Of a stretch of 64,000 nt of DNA, positions 36,004-46,973 are shown piece by piece. Each line of letters opens with the position of its first letter. Within the stretch, counting starts at the first letter, position 1. Below the pieces are notes generated by a model. The model was given only the letters and a program-made list of their open reading frames with translations, had not been told where the DNA came from and ran no database searches. A program made the position numbers and the translations under genes. Source of the stretch: Homarus americanus (Eukaryota; Arthropoda; Malacostraca; Decapoda; Nephropidae); NCBI RefSeq assembly GCF_018991925.1, contig NW_024744529.1, forward strand, positions 287,501-351,500. Reading direction: 5' to 3'.

Positions 36004-36245
36004 CATTACAGAAAACTATTAAAATTTGTTTGATGTCTTAAGTCAATTACCATACAGAAAACAGGAAATTTGATTGACATATCAGACCAAAGAGACACTA
36101 AAACAACACGCCATTATTTTGTCAAAACTGAAAACAAGGAGTTGCTTATGTTTGACAGCTGTGAGATATTTCATACAAGAAAAAACGAAGAAAATGGGAA
36201 ACTGGGGTGACGTAGACCAGAGGGTGAACTAGTCCCAATCCTGAT
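36004..36245. other. flank with decayed 35-bp-like remnants
   Basis: Phrases such as AAATTTGTTTGATGTCTTA and GAAATTTGATTGACATATCAGA resemble decayed units of the neighbouring 35-bp array. Confidence 0.5.
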
Positions 36246-36425
36246 AGAGCCCAGTTGTAGGCCCCAGTATTTATGGGTCCCAGTACTTGTAGGCCCCAGT
36301 ATTTATGGGTCCCAGTACTTGTAGGCCCCAGTATTTATGGGTCCCAGTACTTGTAGGCCCCAGTATTTATGGGTCCCAGTAATTTTGGGCCCCAGTACGT
36401 GCAGGCCCAAGAACTAATGGGCCCA
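36246..36425. repeat. 32-bp minisatellite GGGTCCCAGTACTTGTAGGC
   Basis: Units of GGGTCCCAGTACTTGTAGGC plus CCCAGTATTTAT, four good copies then decaying. The unit is internally a doubled CCCAGTA(C/T)TT half-repeat. Confidence 0.95.
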
Positions 36426-36475
36426 GTACTTGCAGGCCCTAGTACAAATAGTTCCCAGTACTAATGAACCACAGG

Positions 36476-36550
36476 CGGACGGGCGGACGGACGGACGGAC
36501 GGAGACAGACAGACAGACAGAAAGCGAGACAGATAGATAGATAGATAGAC
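36476..36550. repeat. (GGAC)n-(CAGA)n-(ATAG)n compound microsatellite
   Basis: Three successive tetranucleotide families with one-base transitions between them. Confidence 0.95.
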
Positions 36551-36735
36551 TTCTCGTTGCTTCAATCAAGTCGGAGCTTCAAGTTAAGAATCAGATAAAA
36601 TCAGAGAACTCTATGGTAAAAAATCTTAATTAGTTATGACAGGTGTTCCAGGTGTGTGTTAATGAAGGTAACTTGTGACGCTGGTCAGTCATTAAACTCT
36701 GCATATAGATCTCTGGGTTAAGTAATGAACAGGTA

Positions 36736-36830
36736 GATTATTGTTATTATTGTTATTATTATTATTATTGTTATTATTAATATTATTGTTATTATTATTA
36801 TTGTTATTATTAATATTATTGTTATTATTT

Positions 36831-36861
<31 letters not shown>

Positions 36862-36862
36862 T
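36736..36862. repeat. (ATT)n with GTT interruptions
   Basis: TTATTATTG-type trinucleotide tract. Confidence 0.95.
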
Positions 36863-37644
36863 ATTTGTTCTTATGTTTGGATAAAATCAACTACGAATTA
36901 CAGAAACAAAAAAGAATTGAAGAAGGCAACACAAATAATCAGTTAACAGGTTTAGAATAATATTAAAAAGAATGACCAAAGGAGTAAGAAGCATAACAAT
37001 AATGGAATAAATGAAAAACAGGTAATGGCAGAAAAGGGAAAACTAATAAGAGTGAAAATTGACTTTGTTTTAGTGAAGAAAGTTGAGGAATTTTATGAAG
37101 TAGTTTATACATCAAACAAACTATAGAGAGAAATGTAAAGAGCTAGACGATAATGAAGGGAAAATTTAATAACAGGAAAATGTAAACGAAGAGAAATGAA
37201 GTTAAACAAAGACATAAGACAGAATGAGAATAAAGATAAATAAAGATAATTAAGAAATGAAATAATACTAGAATTAACACAATGAAGAATTAAATAAAGA
37301 TAATAATGTTGTAGAGGCAAGAAATGACGAGAAATAAAACCCAAATAAAACGAATTGGAGAAATAAGTGAAAGTTAAGATAAAAATATTAAAGAATATAT
37401 GGAATTTTTAGATGGTATCAATCAGCGTATAGGGAAACTTTCATAACACGCGGCCAGGAAGATGAGTACATTGTTTTACTGAAGTATTTAAGTCTATTTT
37501 TACTAAGAAAATCTTGCGAATGAATTAAGAAAAATAAGACGTGTTTTGAACTAAACAATTTTAGGGTAAAGGATTTGTTAAGGAGCGGTTGTTATTGTTA
37601 TTGTTTTTATTGTTTTTGTTATTATAATTATTGTTGTTTGATAT
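36863..37644. other. A-rich unassigned spacer
   Basis: A-rich on plus with many AATAAAGATAA strings, then a TTATTG patch at 37590-37640. No coding family found, in particular no RT or protease of the gypsy remnant that follows. Confidence 0.45.
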
Positions 37645-37748
37645 AGTTTTCTTTGTTAAGAACATTCATTTTGTTTTGTTTTATGTTATCTTTGTATTGT
37701 AATAGTTTCCTTATGATACTTTCAGATAATTTGTGAAAAGAGTTGATT
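37645..37748 (+). repeat. left direct repeat flanking the integrase remnant (possible 5' LTR remnant)
   Basis: GTTTTCTTTGTTAAGAACAT ... AGTTTCCTTATGATACTTTC ... TTGTGAAAAGAGTTGATT. The same sequence recurs at 38597-38688 with a deletion of about 11 bases and several substitutions. Confidence 0.6.
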
Positions 37749-38596
37749 AAAACTTGTTTAATGGGCAAACAAGTTTTACTTCATCCCACATCAATTTAAT
37801 CAACTCCTGTCCAAATATTCACTCTTCAACTGTAATCAAATGTCTTGACCAGGTATTTACCCTCTGCGATATGGCAAGTTTCATTCACTCAGATCGAGGT
37901 CCATCTTTTGTGTCGCGTGAACTCAAAGATAATCTTTCCCACAAGGGGATGGCAACAAGCAAAACACCCTACCATCCCATGGGAAACGGGCAGGTTGAAA
38001 GGTACAATGCTATTATTTGGAAGGCTGTTCGTCTTGCCCTGAAGTCACACGACCTACCGGACCATAACTGGGAGGCTTACTACCGGAACAATGCACTCCA
38101 TCAGATCACTTCTGTCAACATCTACAAATAATGCACCTCATAAACGTTTGTTTGGATTCCAGCGACGCTTGTCTCATGGCAATTCTCTACCTTCATGGCT
38201 AACAACCTTTGGCCCAGTACTGCTTCGAAGATTCGTCAGGTCTAGCAAAAGTGATCCTCTCGTTGACTAAGCTGAACTATGACCCTACTTACGCCCATGT
38301 ACGGTCTCCTGATGGCCATGAATCAACTGTATTTCTTCGTGTCTTGGCGCCATGGCCCACCGGGCCTGTGTCGCATATTGATGAGAAAGAAACTGTGATT
38401 GGCGAAGACACTGTGTACCGTACATGATAATGATGTCTAATCAGAGATAATTGACCCAGTAACTACTCAAGCTGAATCAGTGGAACAGAGCCTACCTTGG
38501 GTTCAAACAACGCCAGCTTTGAGAAGAACTACTAGAGTATCAAAGCCGCCTGAACGCTCTGGATCATTATTTTTTCCAGTCGGGAAGAATGATCAA
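37749..38596 (+). pseudogene. Ty3/gypsy-like Pol remnant: integrase core and C-terminus
   Basis: The frame 37754-38131 contains STVIKCLDQVFTLCDMAS, then FIHSDRGPSFVSRELK (second catalytic Asp of the DDE triad), then TPYHPMGNGQVERYN (catalytic Glu), with 34 residues between Asp and Glu where 35 is usual. After a frameshift near 38095 the integrase continues in pieces: HKRLFGFQRRLSHGNSLPSW near 38140, FGPVLLRRFVRSSKSDPLVD near 38210, YDPTYAHVRSPDGHESTV near 38278-38330, and a C-terminal RRTTRVSKPPERSGS near 38520-38570. This order is typical of the integrase end of Ty3/gypsy (Metaviridae-like) Pol. Gag, protease, RT and RNase H are absent. Flanking direct repeats suggest an internally deleted element. 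Inactive. Confidence 0.8.
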
Positions 38597-38688
38597 GTTT
38601 TCTCTGTTAGGAACATTCATTTTAAGTTTTGTTTTATGTAATAGTTTCCTTATGTTACTGTCAGATATGTTGTGAAAAGAGTTGATTC
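38597..38688 (+). repeat. right direct repeat flanking the integrase remnant (possible 3' LTR start)
   Basis: GTTTTCTCTGTTAGGAACAT ... AGTTTCCTTATGTTACTGTC ... GTTGTGAAAAGAGTTGATT, matching 37645-37748. It starts about 25 bp after the Pol C-terminal remnant, where a gypsy 3' LTR is expected. Confidence 0.6.
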
Positions 38689-38789
38689 GTCCCTTTAAAA
38701 ATGGCGGAGGAGCAACTTGTGTTTTCCTCTTACATGTTGATAGTGAACTTGACAACACGTCCATAAACTTTGTCTATTCGTTGAAAATG

Positions 38790-38870
38790 TGACTGATGGT
38801 AATGGTGATAGTGATGATGATGGTGATAGTGATGATGATGGTGATGGTGATGGTGATGATGTGGCGATGG
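38790..38870. repeat. (GATGGT/GATGAT)n tract
   Basis: Trinucleotide-hexanucleotide GATGGTGATAGTGATGAT repeat. Confidence 0.93.
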
Positions 38871-38880
38871 TCAGGTAGAC

Positions 38881-39345
38881 TAAGGAAGAAGAAGAAGAAA
38901 GAAGAAGAAAGAAGGAAGATAAAATGAAAAAGCAAAAAGAAGATATAAAACTAAAAGAAAGAAAAAGAAATTTAGAAAGAAACGAAATAAGAAATAGGAA
39001 TGAAGAAGGACAAAGAAGCAACAAGAAAGAAAAAAGTAACAAAAGAAAAGAAGAAAGAAGGCAGATGAAAGAAGAAAAAGAACAAGAAGGAAGAAGGAAT
39101 ACAATGAAAAATAAAAAAGAAAGCGCAAGAAAAATAGAAGAAAGAAAAATAAAGAAGAGAAAAAGAAGAAATAAGACAGAATAAGAATAAGAATTAAGAA
39201 GAAAGAAGAAGCAAGAAGATAGAAAAAAGAAAAAGGTAAAAAAAAGTAAAGAAAAAGCAAGTAGAAAGAAGATAGAAAAAAGAAAAGGAAAAATAAACAG
39301 GAAAGAAATTAAAAGAAGAAAGAGAAAGAAGAAGAAAGATGACAC
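38881..39345. repeat. long A/G polypurine tract (GAAGAAA)n
   Basis: About 465 bp almost free of pyrimidines on the plus strand. Lys/Glu/Arg-rich plus frames and Phe/Leu/Ser-rich minus frames are artefacts. Confidence 0.95.
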
Positions 39346-39414
39346 TAGACACACACTACGATAATAATGAGTAAAAACACTTATTACAGACACCACCTGC
39401 ACTCTCTCCTGATG

Positions 39415-39835
39415 CACAGACCCTCACAGACCCTCACAGACCCTCACAGACCTTCTCAACCCCTTCACAGACTCTCACAGAACCTTCTCAACCCCTCACA
39501 GACTCTCACAGAACCTTCTCAACCCCTCACAGACTCTCACAGAACCTTCTCAACCCCTCACAGACTCTCACAGAACCTTCTCAACCCCCAACAGGCCCTC
39601 ACAGAATCTTCTCAACCCCTCACAGACTCTCACAGAACCTTCTCAACCCCTCACAGACTCTCACAGTACCTTCTCAACCCCTCACAGACTCTCACAGAAC
39701 CTTCTCAACCCCCAACAGGCCCTCACAGAATCTTCTCAACCCCTCACAGACTCTCACAGAACTTTCTCAACCCCCAACAGGCCCTCACAGAACCTTCTCA
39801 ACCCCTCACAGACCCTCCCAGACCTCCACCTCCCC
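39415..39835. repeat. 31-bp minisatellite CCTTCTCAACCCCTCACAGA
   Basis: Unit CCTTCTCAACCCCTCACAGA plus CTCTCACAGAA, about 13 copies, with a CCCAACAGGCCCTCACAGAA variant occurring three times at regular intervals (a higher-order pattern). Confidence 0.96.
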
Positions 39836-39944
39836 TGGCAGGACTTGTCGCCGTGTTTGATATTCTCGCCAGTGCTCATCATTGAAAGTTTTAAAAACGA
39901 ACTTAAGGGAGTTTTAGCCTGGTCATATTGGCATCCGTGAACAC

Positions 39945-40260
39945 CAGTCCTCACCCCACATTCTGAAAGATTCTCGCCTGCCCTAAACTTTTCCCTTCGA
40001 GTTTCAACCTAATTTCGACGCCATTTTGGCCTGAATTCCTACAGAAAGAGAGAGAGAGAGAAAAAAAAAAGGAGTTAGGGGAATTTCAGTCCTTGACCCA
40101 GATTCTCAAAAGGTTTTATGATATTCATTTCTTCTCTCGAATCTCACTGTTTAATAGATGCCATTTTTGCCTTCATAAACCCTCAGCCTTTAAGGTCCAG
40201 ATTCACAAGGATTCTTAATGTTATTTTCCCCTTAACTTGAGACCTGAGAGAACATCTAAC
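39945..40260. repeat. three diverged copies of a dispersed repeat in tandem
   Basis: Copies at about 39948-40033, 40091-40171 and 40190-40250 share CC(A)GATTCTCAAA(A)GG, a TTTTCCCTTAACTCGA-like middle and GACGCCATTTTGGCC. A further copy lies at 32449-32565. They are split by a (GA)n-A10 run at 40040-40072. Confidence 0.55.
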
Positions 40261-40754
40261 TGACTGACTGACTTAACTTACGACGGAATGATATACAAAG
40301 AAGGACAAAGTGGCCGTAGAATAGATTTGAGACTAATATAATTAAATTCTTTCGTTTATTCTTCACTGATGAAAGAAAGTAAATAAAAAACATATAATTT
40401 CATCTAATGATTATTTCATCTGAAGGTTTGACTGCTGGCTAATGGGACTGTTTCTGGCTTTAAATAAATGATTACTGCATTATCTTTGTAACTTTGTCTG
40501 TCTGTCAAACTTTAAAACGATATTGAAAACGCTTTGATTTCATCAGTGTTGGAGAAAATGGGGAAAAACCCTGTCTAATTCTAGGAGAGGGAGTTTCTCC
40601 AGCACCAACACCAACACCACCACCAACAACAACACTACCAACACTATCATCGCCCACCACCACCACCACCACACACGGCACCTGTCAGTGAGGGAGGTGT
40701 TGTGTAAGGTGGGTCATCGTGGTGTAAACAAAGGTTTCTCCAAAACTTTATAAT
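40261..40754. other. unassigned spacer
   Basis: Contains CAC/AAC triplet runs at 40601-40672. Otherwise unique. Confidence 0.45.
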
Positions 40755-42098
40755 TCCGAAGTGTTCCCCAAGGTAATATAAACATCAGGTGTTCCCCAAG
40801 GTAATGTAAACATCAGGTGTTTCCCAAGGTAATGTAAACATCAGGTGTTCCCAAGGTAATATAAACATCAGGTGTTCCCAAGGTAATATAAACATCAGGT
40901 GTTCCCCAAGGTAATATAAACATCAGGTGTTCCCCAAGGTAATATAAACATCGGGTGTTCCCCAAGGTAATATAAACATCAGGTGTTCCCCAAGGTAATA
41001 TAAACATCAGGTGTTTCCCAAGGTAATATAAACATCAGGTGTTCCCCAAGGTAATATAAACATCAGGTGTCCGCCAAGGTAATATAAACATCAGGTGTTC
41101 CCCAAGGTAATATAAACAACAGGTGTTCCCCAAAGTAATATAAACATCAGGTATTCCCCAAGGTAATATAAACATCAGGTGTTCCCCAAGGTAATATAGA
41201 CATCAAGTGTTTCCCAAGGTAATATAAACATCAGGTGTTCCCCAAGGTAATATAAACATCAGGTGTCCGCCAAGGTAATATAAACATCAGGTGTTCCCAA
41301 GGTAATATAAACATCGGGTGTTCCCCAAGGTAATATAAACATCAGGTGTTCCCCAAAGGTATAAACATAATATAAACATCAGTGTGTTTCATCAGGTGTT
41401 TCCCAAGGTAATATAAACATCAGGTGTTCCCAAGGTAATATAAACATCAGGTGTTCCCCAAGGTAATATAAACATCAGGTGTTCCCCAAGGTAATATAAA
41501 CATCAGGTGTTCCCCAAGGTAATATAGACATCAAGTGTTTCCCAAGGTAATATAAACATCAGGTGTTCCCCAAGGTAATATAAACATCAGGTGTTCCCCA
41601 AGGTAATGTAAACATCAGGTGTTTCCCAAGGTAATGTAAACATCAGGTGTTCCCAAGGTAATATAAACATCAGGTGTTCCCAAGGTAATATAAACATCAG
41701 GTGTTCCCCCAATATAAAACATGTCCCAAAGGTAATATAAACATCAGGTGTTCCCCAAGGTAATATAAACATCGGGTGTTCCCCAAGGTAATATAAACAT
41801 CAGGTGTTCCCCAAGGTAATATAAACATCGGGTGTTCCCCAAGGTAATATAGACATCAAGTGTTTCCCAAGGTAATATAAACATCAGGTGTTCCCCAAGG
41901 TAATATAAACATCAGGTGTTCCCCAAGGTAATATAAGCATCAGGTGTTCCCCAAGGTAATATAGACATCAAGTGTTTCCCAAGGTAATATAAACATCAGG
42001 TGTTCCCCAAGGTAATATAAACATCGGGTGTTCCCCAAGGTAATATAAACATCAGGTGTTCCCCAAGGTAATATAAACATCAGGTGTCCGCCAAGGCT
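40755..42098. repeat. 28-bp minisatellite, about 48 copies
   Basis: Unit GGTGTTCCCCAAGGTAATAT plus AAACATCA over 1.34 kb. Variants (TTTCCC, CGGGTG, GTCCGCC, ATAGACATCAAG) recur in blocks, for example the ATAGACATCAAGTGTTT variant at 41197, 41523, 41849 and 41961, indicating block duplication of about 110-330 bp. A disordered patch lies at 41355-41400 and another at 41705-41730. Confidence 0.98.
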
Positions 42099-42444
42099 TT
42101 ACATTATGGAGTGGGTAGATCAAACGCCCGGCGGTATATTTTGCGTTGTTGAAAGTATTAAGAGTATTAATTAATTTCTCGTGTACGCCACAACCTACAG
42201 TCTCGGAGATTGGCAAGATTAGTAAGAGAAAATTCCAATCCCCTTCCAATCCTATACTGGAGATAAGAGAAAGCACGCGGCAGTCTTATTTGATTAGGTT
42301 TTAAATATGGATTCTCAAAGATTCTTGAGTTTGATTCCGCCTGTAAGTGGAGGTCTGATAATAATAGACCTGATTGGCTCACCTAAGTTACGACACCGAT
42401 TTCTGATTCGATGTGATTAAAAAGTTGAAATCGAATCTTAGTTG
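42099..42444. other. unassigned unique sequence with minus-strand open frames
   Basis: Two overlapping minus-strand frames (42052-42276, 42167-42382) have balanced composition (for example AFSYLQYRIGRGLEF) but match no family I recognise. It could be a further TE relic. A GATTCTCAAAG phrase is at 42311. Confidence 0.3.
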
Positions 42445-42720
42445 GAGACATGGTGAAGTGTGGTGACGTGTGGGGATGTGTGGTGATGTATGGTGATATG
42501 TGGTGGTGTGTGGTGATGTGTTGTGAACTATGGTTAATATGGTGATGAGTGGTGAAGTGAAGTGTGAAGTGTAGTGAAGTGTGGTAAAATGTAATAAAGT
42601 GTGCCAAAGTACAGAAAAGTGTGGCGAGGTGCGGTAGTTGGTGGAGTGTGGTAGTTAATGAAGTGTGGTGTCAGACTGCGAGGTGGTGGCTGGTGAGGTG
42701 TGGTGACCGTGGCCGCAGTG
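42445..42720. repeat. degenerate GTGTGGTGATGT repeat
   Basis: Irregular 7-12-bp units of TGTGGTGA(T/A)G type, decaying toward the right. Confidence 0.85.
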
Positions 42721-42977
42721 TGGTGACTGGCACCGGTGTGGTACTGAATAATTTACAAGTCTCTGTAAGTTTGATGAAATGGCTCCTGATTGTTAAGCTC
42801 TAAGGTTAAATAATTCACGGACTTTCTAGAAAGTTTGTTGACATGTTTCTTGCAAACTGTAAGGCTGGTGATGGTGTGCGTGTGTGTCCCTAAGCATTGT
42901 GGTTGCAAGTGAGTTTAAAAGTTAAGATTTAGCGTCGTGTTATGAACTCTCGAAGCCATATTTGGTTTTATTTTTGT

Positions 42978-42982
<5 letters not shown>
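42721..42982. other. unassigned spacer
   Basis: Unique; nothing recognised. Confidence 0.35.
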
Positions 42983-43029
<47 letters not shown>

Positions 43030-43068
43030 TTGTGGGGCTGAAGTAATTTATTTTTATTTTTATTTTCT

Positions 43069-43120
<52 letters not shown>

Positions 43121-43165
43121 GTGGGGCTGGGAAGTAATTTTGTTTTTATTTTTATTTTCTAGCGA

Positions 43166-43228
<63 letters not shown>
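42983..43228. repeat. three (GA)n arrays in a ~90-bp tandem duplication
   Basis: GA runs at about 42981-43027, 43072-43118 and 43164-43228. They are separated by two near-identical spacers, each GTTGTGGGGCTG(G)GAAGTAATTT followed by a T-rich stretch ending TTTTATTTTCTAGCGAGAG. Confidence 0.95.
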
Positions 43229-43230
<2 letters not shown>

Positions 43231-43378
43231 AAGTTTATGCTCATTACACTGAGGAATGCAGAGAATTGAAAGAGCGCGAAAACTTAGGTGTTTACATTGT
43301 GAGTTAAATAGCCAAAACACGCGGGAAAACTTTGTATACAAATTGCATCCTATTGTGTTTCTTCCGTGAACGACGTGT

Positions 43379-43560
43379 CTCTTTCTTTCTCTCTCTCTCT
43401 CTTTCTCTCTTTTCCTACCTCTCGTTTACTATCTTTATCTCTCTCCCACCCTCTACCTCGTTACGTCTTTTAGGCTGCCACCGAGCAAGACCTTTCATCA
43501 GACACCAAACATATTCAGCTAACTTATTCACGTAGGTACTTTTACGTCCCTCCGTCATCC
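43379..43560. other. CT-rich patch then unique sequence
   Basis: (CT)n at 43381-43412, followed by unremarkable sequence. Confidence 0.6.
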
Positions 43561-43672
43561 TCAGCCACCTACCTCCTCCTCCACCACCTACCTCCTCCTC
43601 CACCACGTACCACCTCCACCACCTTCCTCCTCCACCACCTATCTCCCCCACCACCTATCTCCTCCACCACCC
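43561..43672. repeat. CCTCCTCCACCACCTAC minisatellite
   Basis: 18-bp-like units CCACCTACCTCCTCCTCC repeated about six times with variation. Confidence 0.93.
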
Positions 43673-46054
43673 AGGAGATCTACAGCACATCATATCCAGT
43701 GTCAGTAAAATCCCTCTCAAGGATTTGCTGTCGTCCACCTTATTGTAAATATTCTTTTCATTCCTCACAAACAGACAAAGGCACTATCGAATCTATTTAG
43801 GATTACAGTACTGGAATATAGAAGCATCATAGTGGATTATAATGTTGTTGTTATAAGTGAGATTATATTTGGATGTGTACGGTAAGGAGGCTATCTAGCT
43901 ATCTATCTATCTATAGAGTCTAGTGTTAAGTACTGTAACTTCTGTAAGTATACGTAAAGTGACTCTGTAATAAGTATCTGTATAACTATAAAATCTTTAG
44001 TGTTAAAATGAACTACCAAAACAAGTGTCGTCGTAACACCAGTAGCGGCGGGGGATCATTTCATCTCAACGCTGTGTTTATTATTGGTGTTGATGAGGAG
44101 TGAGATATGGTAATGGTGCCGGTATAACACCTCTATTACTATGGCTACGATAAGAGTCATGTTACAGTAGTCGACGGTAGGCTGTATTTATGTAGGCATA
44201 TTAACGTTTATGGCCTACGGGGATCTCTTAACTTCAAAGATTAAATTCGATATTAGAGAAAAATAATTCTTAGACCTCGTATGTTTTTCTTTATGGGTTG
44301 AGCTCGTGATAAGAGTTGTATTGTGTAGGTAGCCCAGGAATCGTGCGTTCTTGAGACTATCAGAGGATTACCATAATATTTTCATTCTCAGAGGGTACAT
44401 CCACGTTTTTATAACTTGGAACCAAACGCTGGATTCCGCCTACTTAGCGTATAATATTGACTCAACTACTGTACAAGATATCGTTTGCAGTACCCGTGAT
44501 AACCTGGCCAGAACAGCAGCTGAAATATTGATATTAATCTCGTATATCTATGTGCGCAGTTGAATGGGAATGAGCTTATTCTATACCTGATTAAGAAACA
44601 ATGACCTTTGTTCAATAACATCGTGCGTGTTGTTCATCTTGGTCACGCGGGATGCTTAATGGATACTTGGCAACTCCCTCCGAGGGCAGATGCTGCCAAC
44701 GTCCTAGACTCAAGAAGTTTGTGACTTCCTGATATATTCTATGCTAATTTACTCATTTGGACAATACTTCTGTTGTTATTTCTTTTTAACTGGATGCAAA
44801 ATATTATTATCTAAGTTAATCAATTAAGATAATACCATTAAATGATTTAGAAAGATGAATTAATATTTTGCTTTGTAAGGTTCATGGAGGACAAGTGTGT
44901 TCTGGTAACGCTGGGGAGGGCAGTTGGGCACGGTAGCTTTGTGACTTTAATTGGTTCCACCCAACTTCAGGAGGCGTCGCACAATTCATCGGCCGTAAGT
45001 CTTTGTTCGGTCGATGTAGTGTTGTGGCGATACATAAACACCAAAATTCAGAACTTTCAACAATTTTCATCTCGGGACAATGACTTTTTGTTTGAGTGTA
45101 TGGCGGGGTATGAAAGAGAGTTCGATAATCTAAATTTTAAATGGAAACGATTTTCCCGCGCTGGTGGGTCTGACGCGGCTGGATGAACAGAAGTACTTTA
45201 CAATGCCGGATTGGCCGCACACAGGTGCAATCTACGTCCCACTAATGATAGCCTTTTGTTGTTATTGCTCATCAACGACTGCCTCTACTAGAATTGCAAA
45301 CTCTCCGCTAAAATGTCCCAAACAATTGACAATTTATGCCGTTTCAGAAGACTTTAGTAGCAGCGAAACATCACAATAACACTCCGAGCGGCGGGAAATC
45401 CAACTTCTAAAACGACGGTAAAAAGAAAAAAAAAACGATTATGACAAAAGAGCATCGAAGTGGTGGAGTCGGAACCTGTGAGGGCGGGATCCAGGCGTGC
45501 TGTCCCGGGGGCTGGTGTGGCTCGCGGCGGATCCAACTCCCTAAAAATAATAGGAGGGACATTCTCACGTGGCGAGCAGAGGCAGCAGGTGTATGAGAGG
45601 CAGCTCACACTCCCCCTCTTGATATTCCTCTGCGTACGTCTATCGCGAACGAGGAAAAACTAAAATGTGATCGGTCTGTCGGGCGTCTGTCTGAGCCTCA
45701 CATTTTATACTCGTAGGTTATATTTTCCATTAAGCTGGAGATAAGAGAACATATGTAATACTCATACAACGAAGCAAAGACAACTTCTGTTTCAAGTTTA
45801 AAGTTTATAAGCAACTTCTCAAATCTTCTTACGATATATAGCTTCCCCCCCCCTTCCTCCCTCCCTCCCTCCCACCCCTAATTAGACACTTGACAGCGCA
45901 TCTAACTGTCTCACTTGAGGCAACGGCACAACAATGACGGTGCAAATGACGTCGAAACTGTTACAAGACTCAACTTATAACAGGATACATTATCTTTTCC
46001 TCGGACAGGGAAAAATAAACCAAAAGAAAGTTAACGTAAGAATCTTTAAGACTG
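43673..46054. other. largest unassigned low-repeat stretch; no supported gene
   Basis: About 2.4 kb with few tandem repeats (an ATCT run at 43893-43914; C10 plus TCCC at 45847-45878). Open frames at 44351-44563, 44884-45186 and 45460-45663 (plus) and 45354-45608 (minus) have varied composition but no recognised domain. 44880-45660 is more GC- and CpG-rich than its surroundings. It could hide an exon, a promoter or an unrecognised TE; nothing decides between these. Confidence 0.3.
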
Positions 46055-46125
46055 CAGGTGCCTGAGCGGTGGTAGTGAGTGGCTGCGTGGAGAGTGTGAA
46101 ACAGAGAACACGGGTTCGAATGTAT
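46055..46125 (+). other. possible tRNA-derived SINE head (A- and B-box-like motifs)
   Basis: TGCCTGAGCGG at about 46059-46069 resembles a Pol III A box (TRGCNNAGYGG), and GGGTTCGAATG at about 46112-46122 resembles a B box (GGTTCGANTCC) with two mismatches at its end. The ~45-bp gap suits a tRNA with a long variable arm or a tRNA-derived SINE. The acceptor stem does not pair, so it is not a tRNA gene. Confidence 0.25.
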
Positions 46126-46897
46126 GAGTGTTAGTATTAGGGAGGTTAAGGACAGGTGTCGAGTGCACTGGCTGACTGAGGGAAATCGACATGATCGATA
46201 ACCACAACCATTTTTTCAACCCTCTCGCCGGGACCTGAGGGAGGGTACGTGTGTCAAGTGTGTCTCTGTTAACAAGTTATCCACAGAGATGACAACACAA
46301 AATTATGTAATGTTAGTGTGTTGATACTTTTTATAATATTACAATGACTTTAGTTGCTAGTTAATCAACACTACTACTTTATATTACAAAAAACGTTGCT
46401 ACCAACCTCCCATCATAGCCCACACCTTCGCCACCATCTTAATACTCCTAATAAAAAAGTAACTACCCTAGCTGAGTTACCTAAGCCACAGATCTATGCG
46501 ACCTACTACTACTACCTTGCTCATATTCATTTCCTACCATCCTCAACAGCTCCTTCACTACCCCCACCTCACCCTATTTCCCCACTAACTCCCCTATCCA
46601 CCCCCAGCATCACCCCATCATCATATCACCTCCTCTTCTCCCCCTATTCCATCCCCCCCAACCCACAACAGTACCTTAATACCCCTGTGGTTTAATTAAT
46701 CTTATTCTCTATAATTACCACCCAGAGGCAAGGGTTAGGGTTGTTCTCACCTGTTACCCCCACCTGTTATGACCTCCTTTATCATCTGTACATGGTCACC
46801 ACCCCATCCCCACACACACCTGATGCGTCACGTCCTTACCTCAATTTGTCCCAAAAACAAATGTGAAATCTTTTTTCCTTAAAATGGATTCTCAAAG

Positions 46898-46900
<3 letters not shown>
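46126..46900. other. unassigned spacer, pyrimidine-rich in part
   Basis: 46520-46680 is C/T/A-rich and yields a Pro/Ser frame. GATTCTCAAAGG at 46887 again matches the start of the dispersed repeat. Confidence 0.4.

Positions 46901-46971
<71 letters not shown>
46901..46971. repeat. (TA)n microsatellite
   Basis: 71 bp of TA. Confidence 0.98.

Positions 46972-46973
<2 letters not shown>

Noticed and set aside
44884..45186. 100-codon plus-strand open frame as a gene or viral relic
   Set aside because: Balanced composition, but I recognise no domain and cannot support an assignment without a database search.
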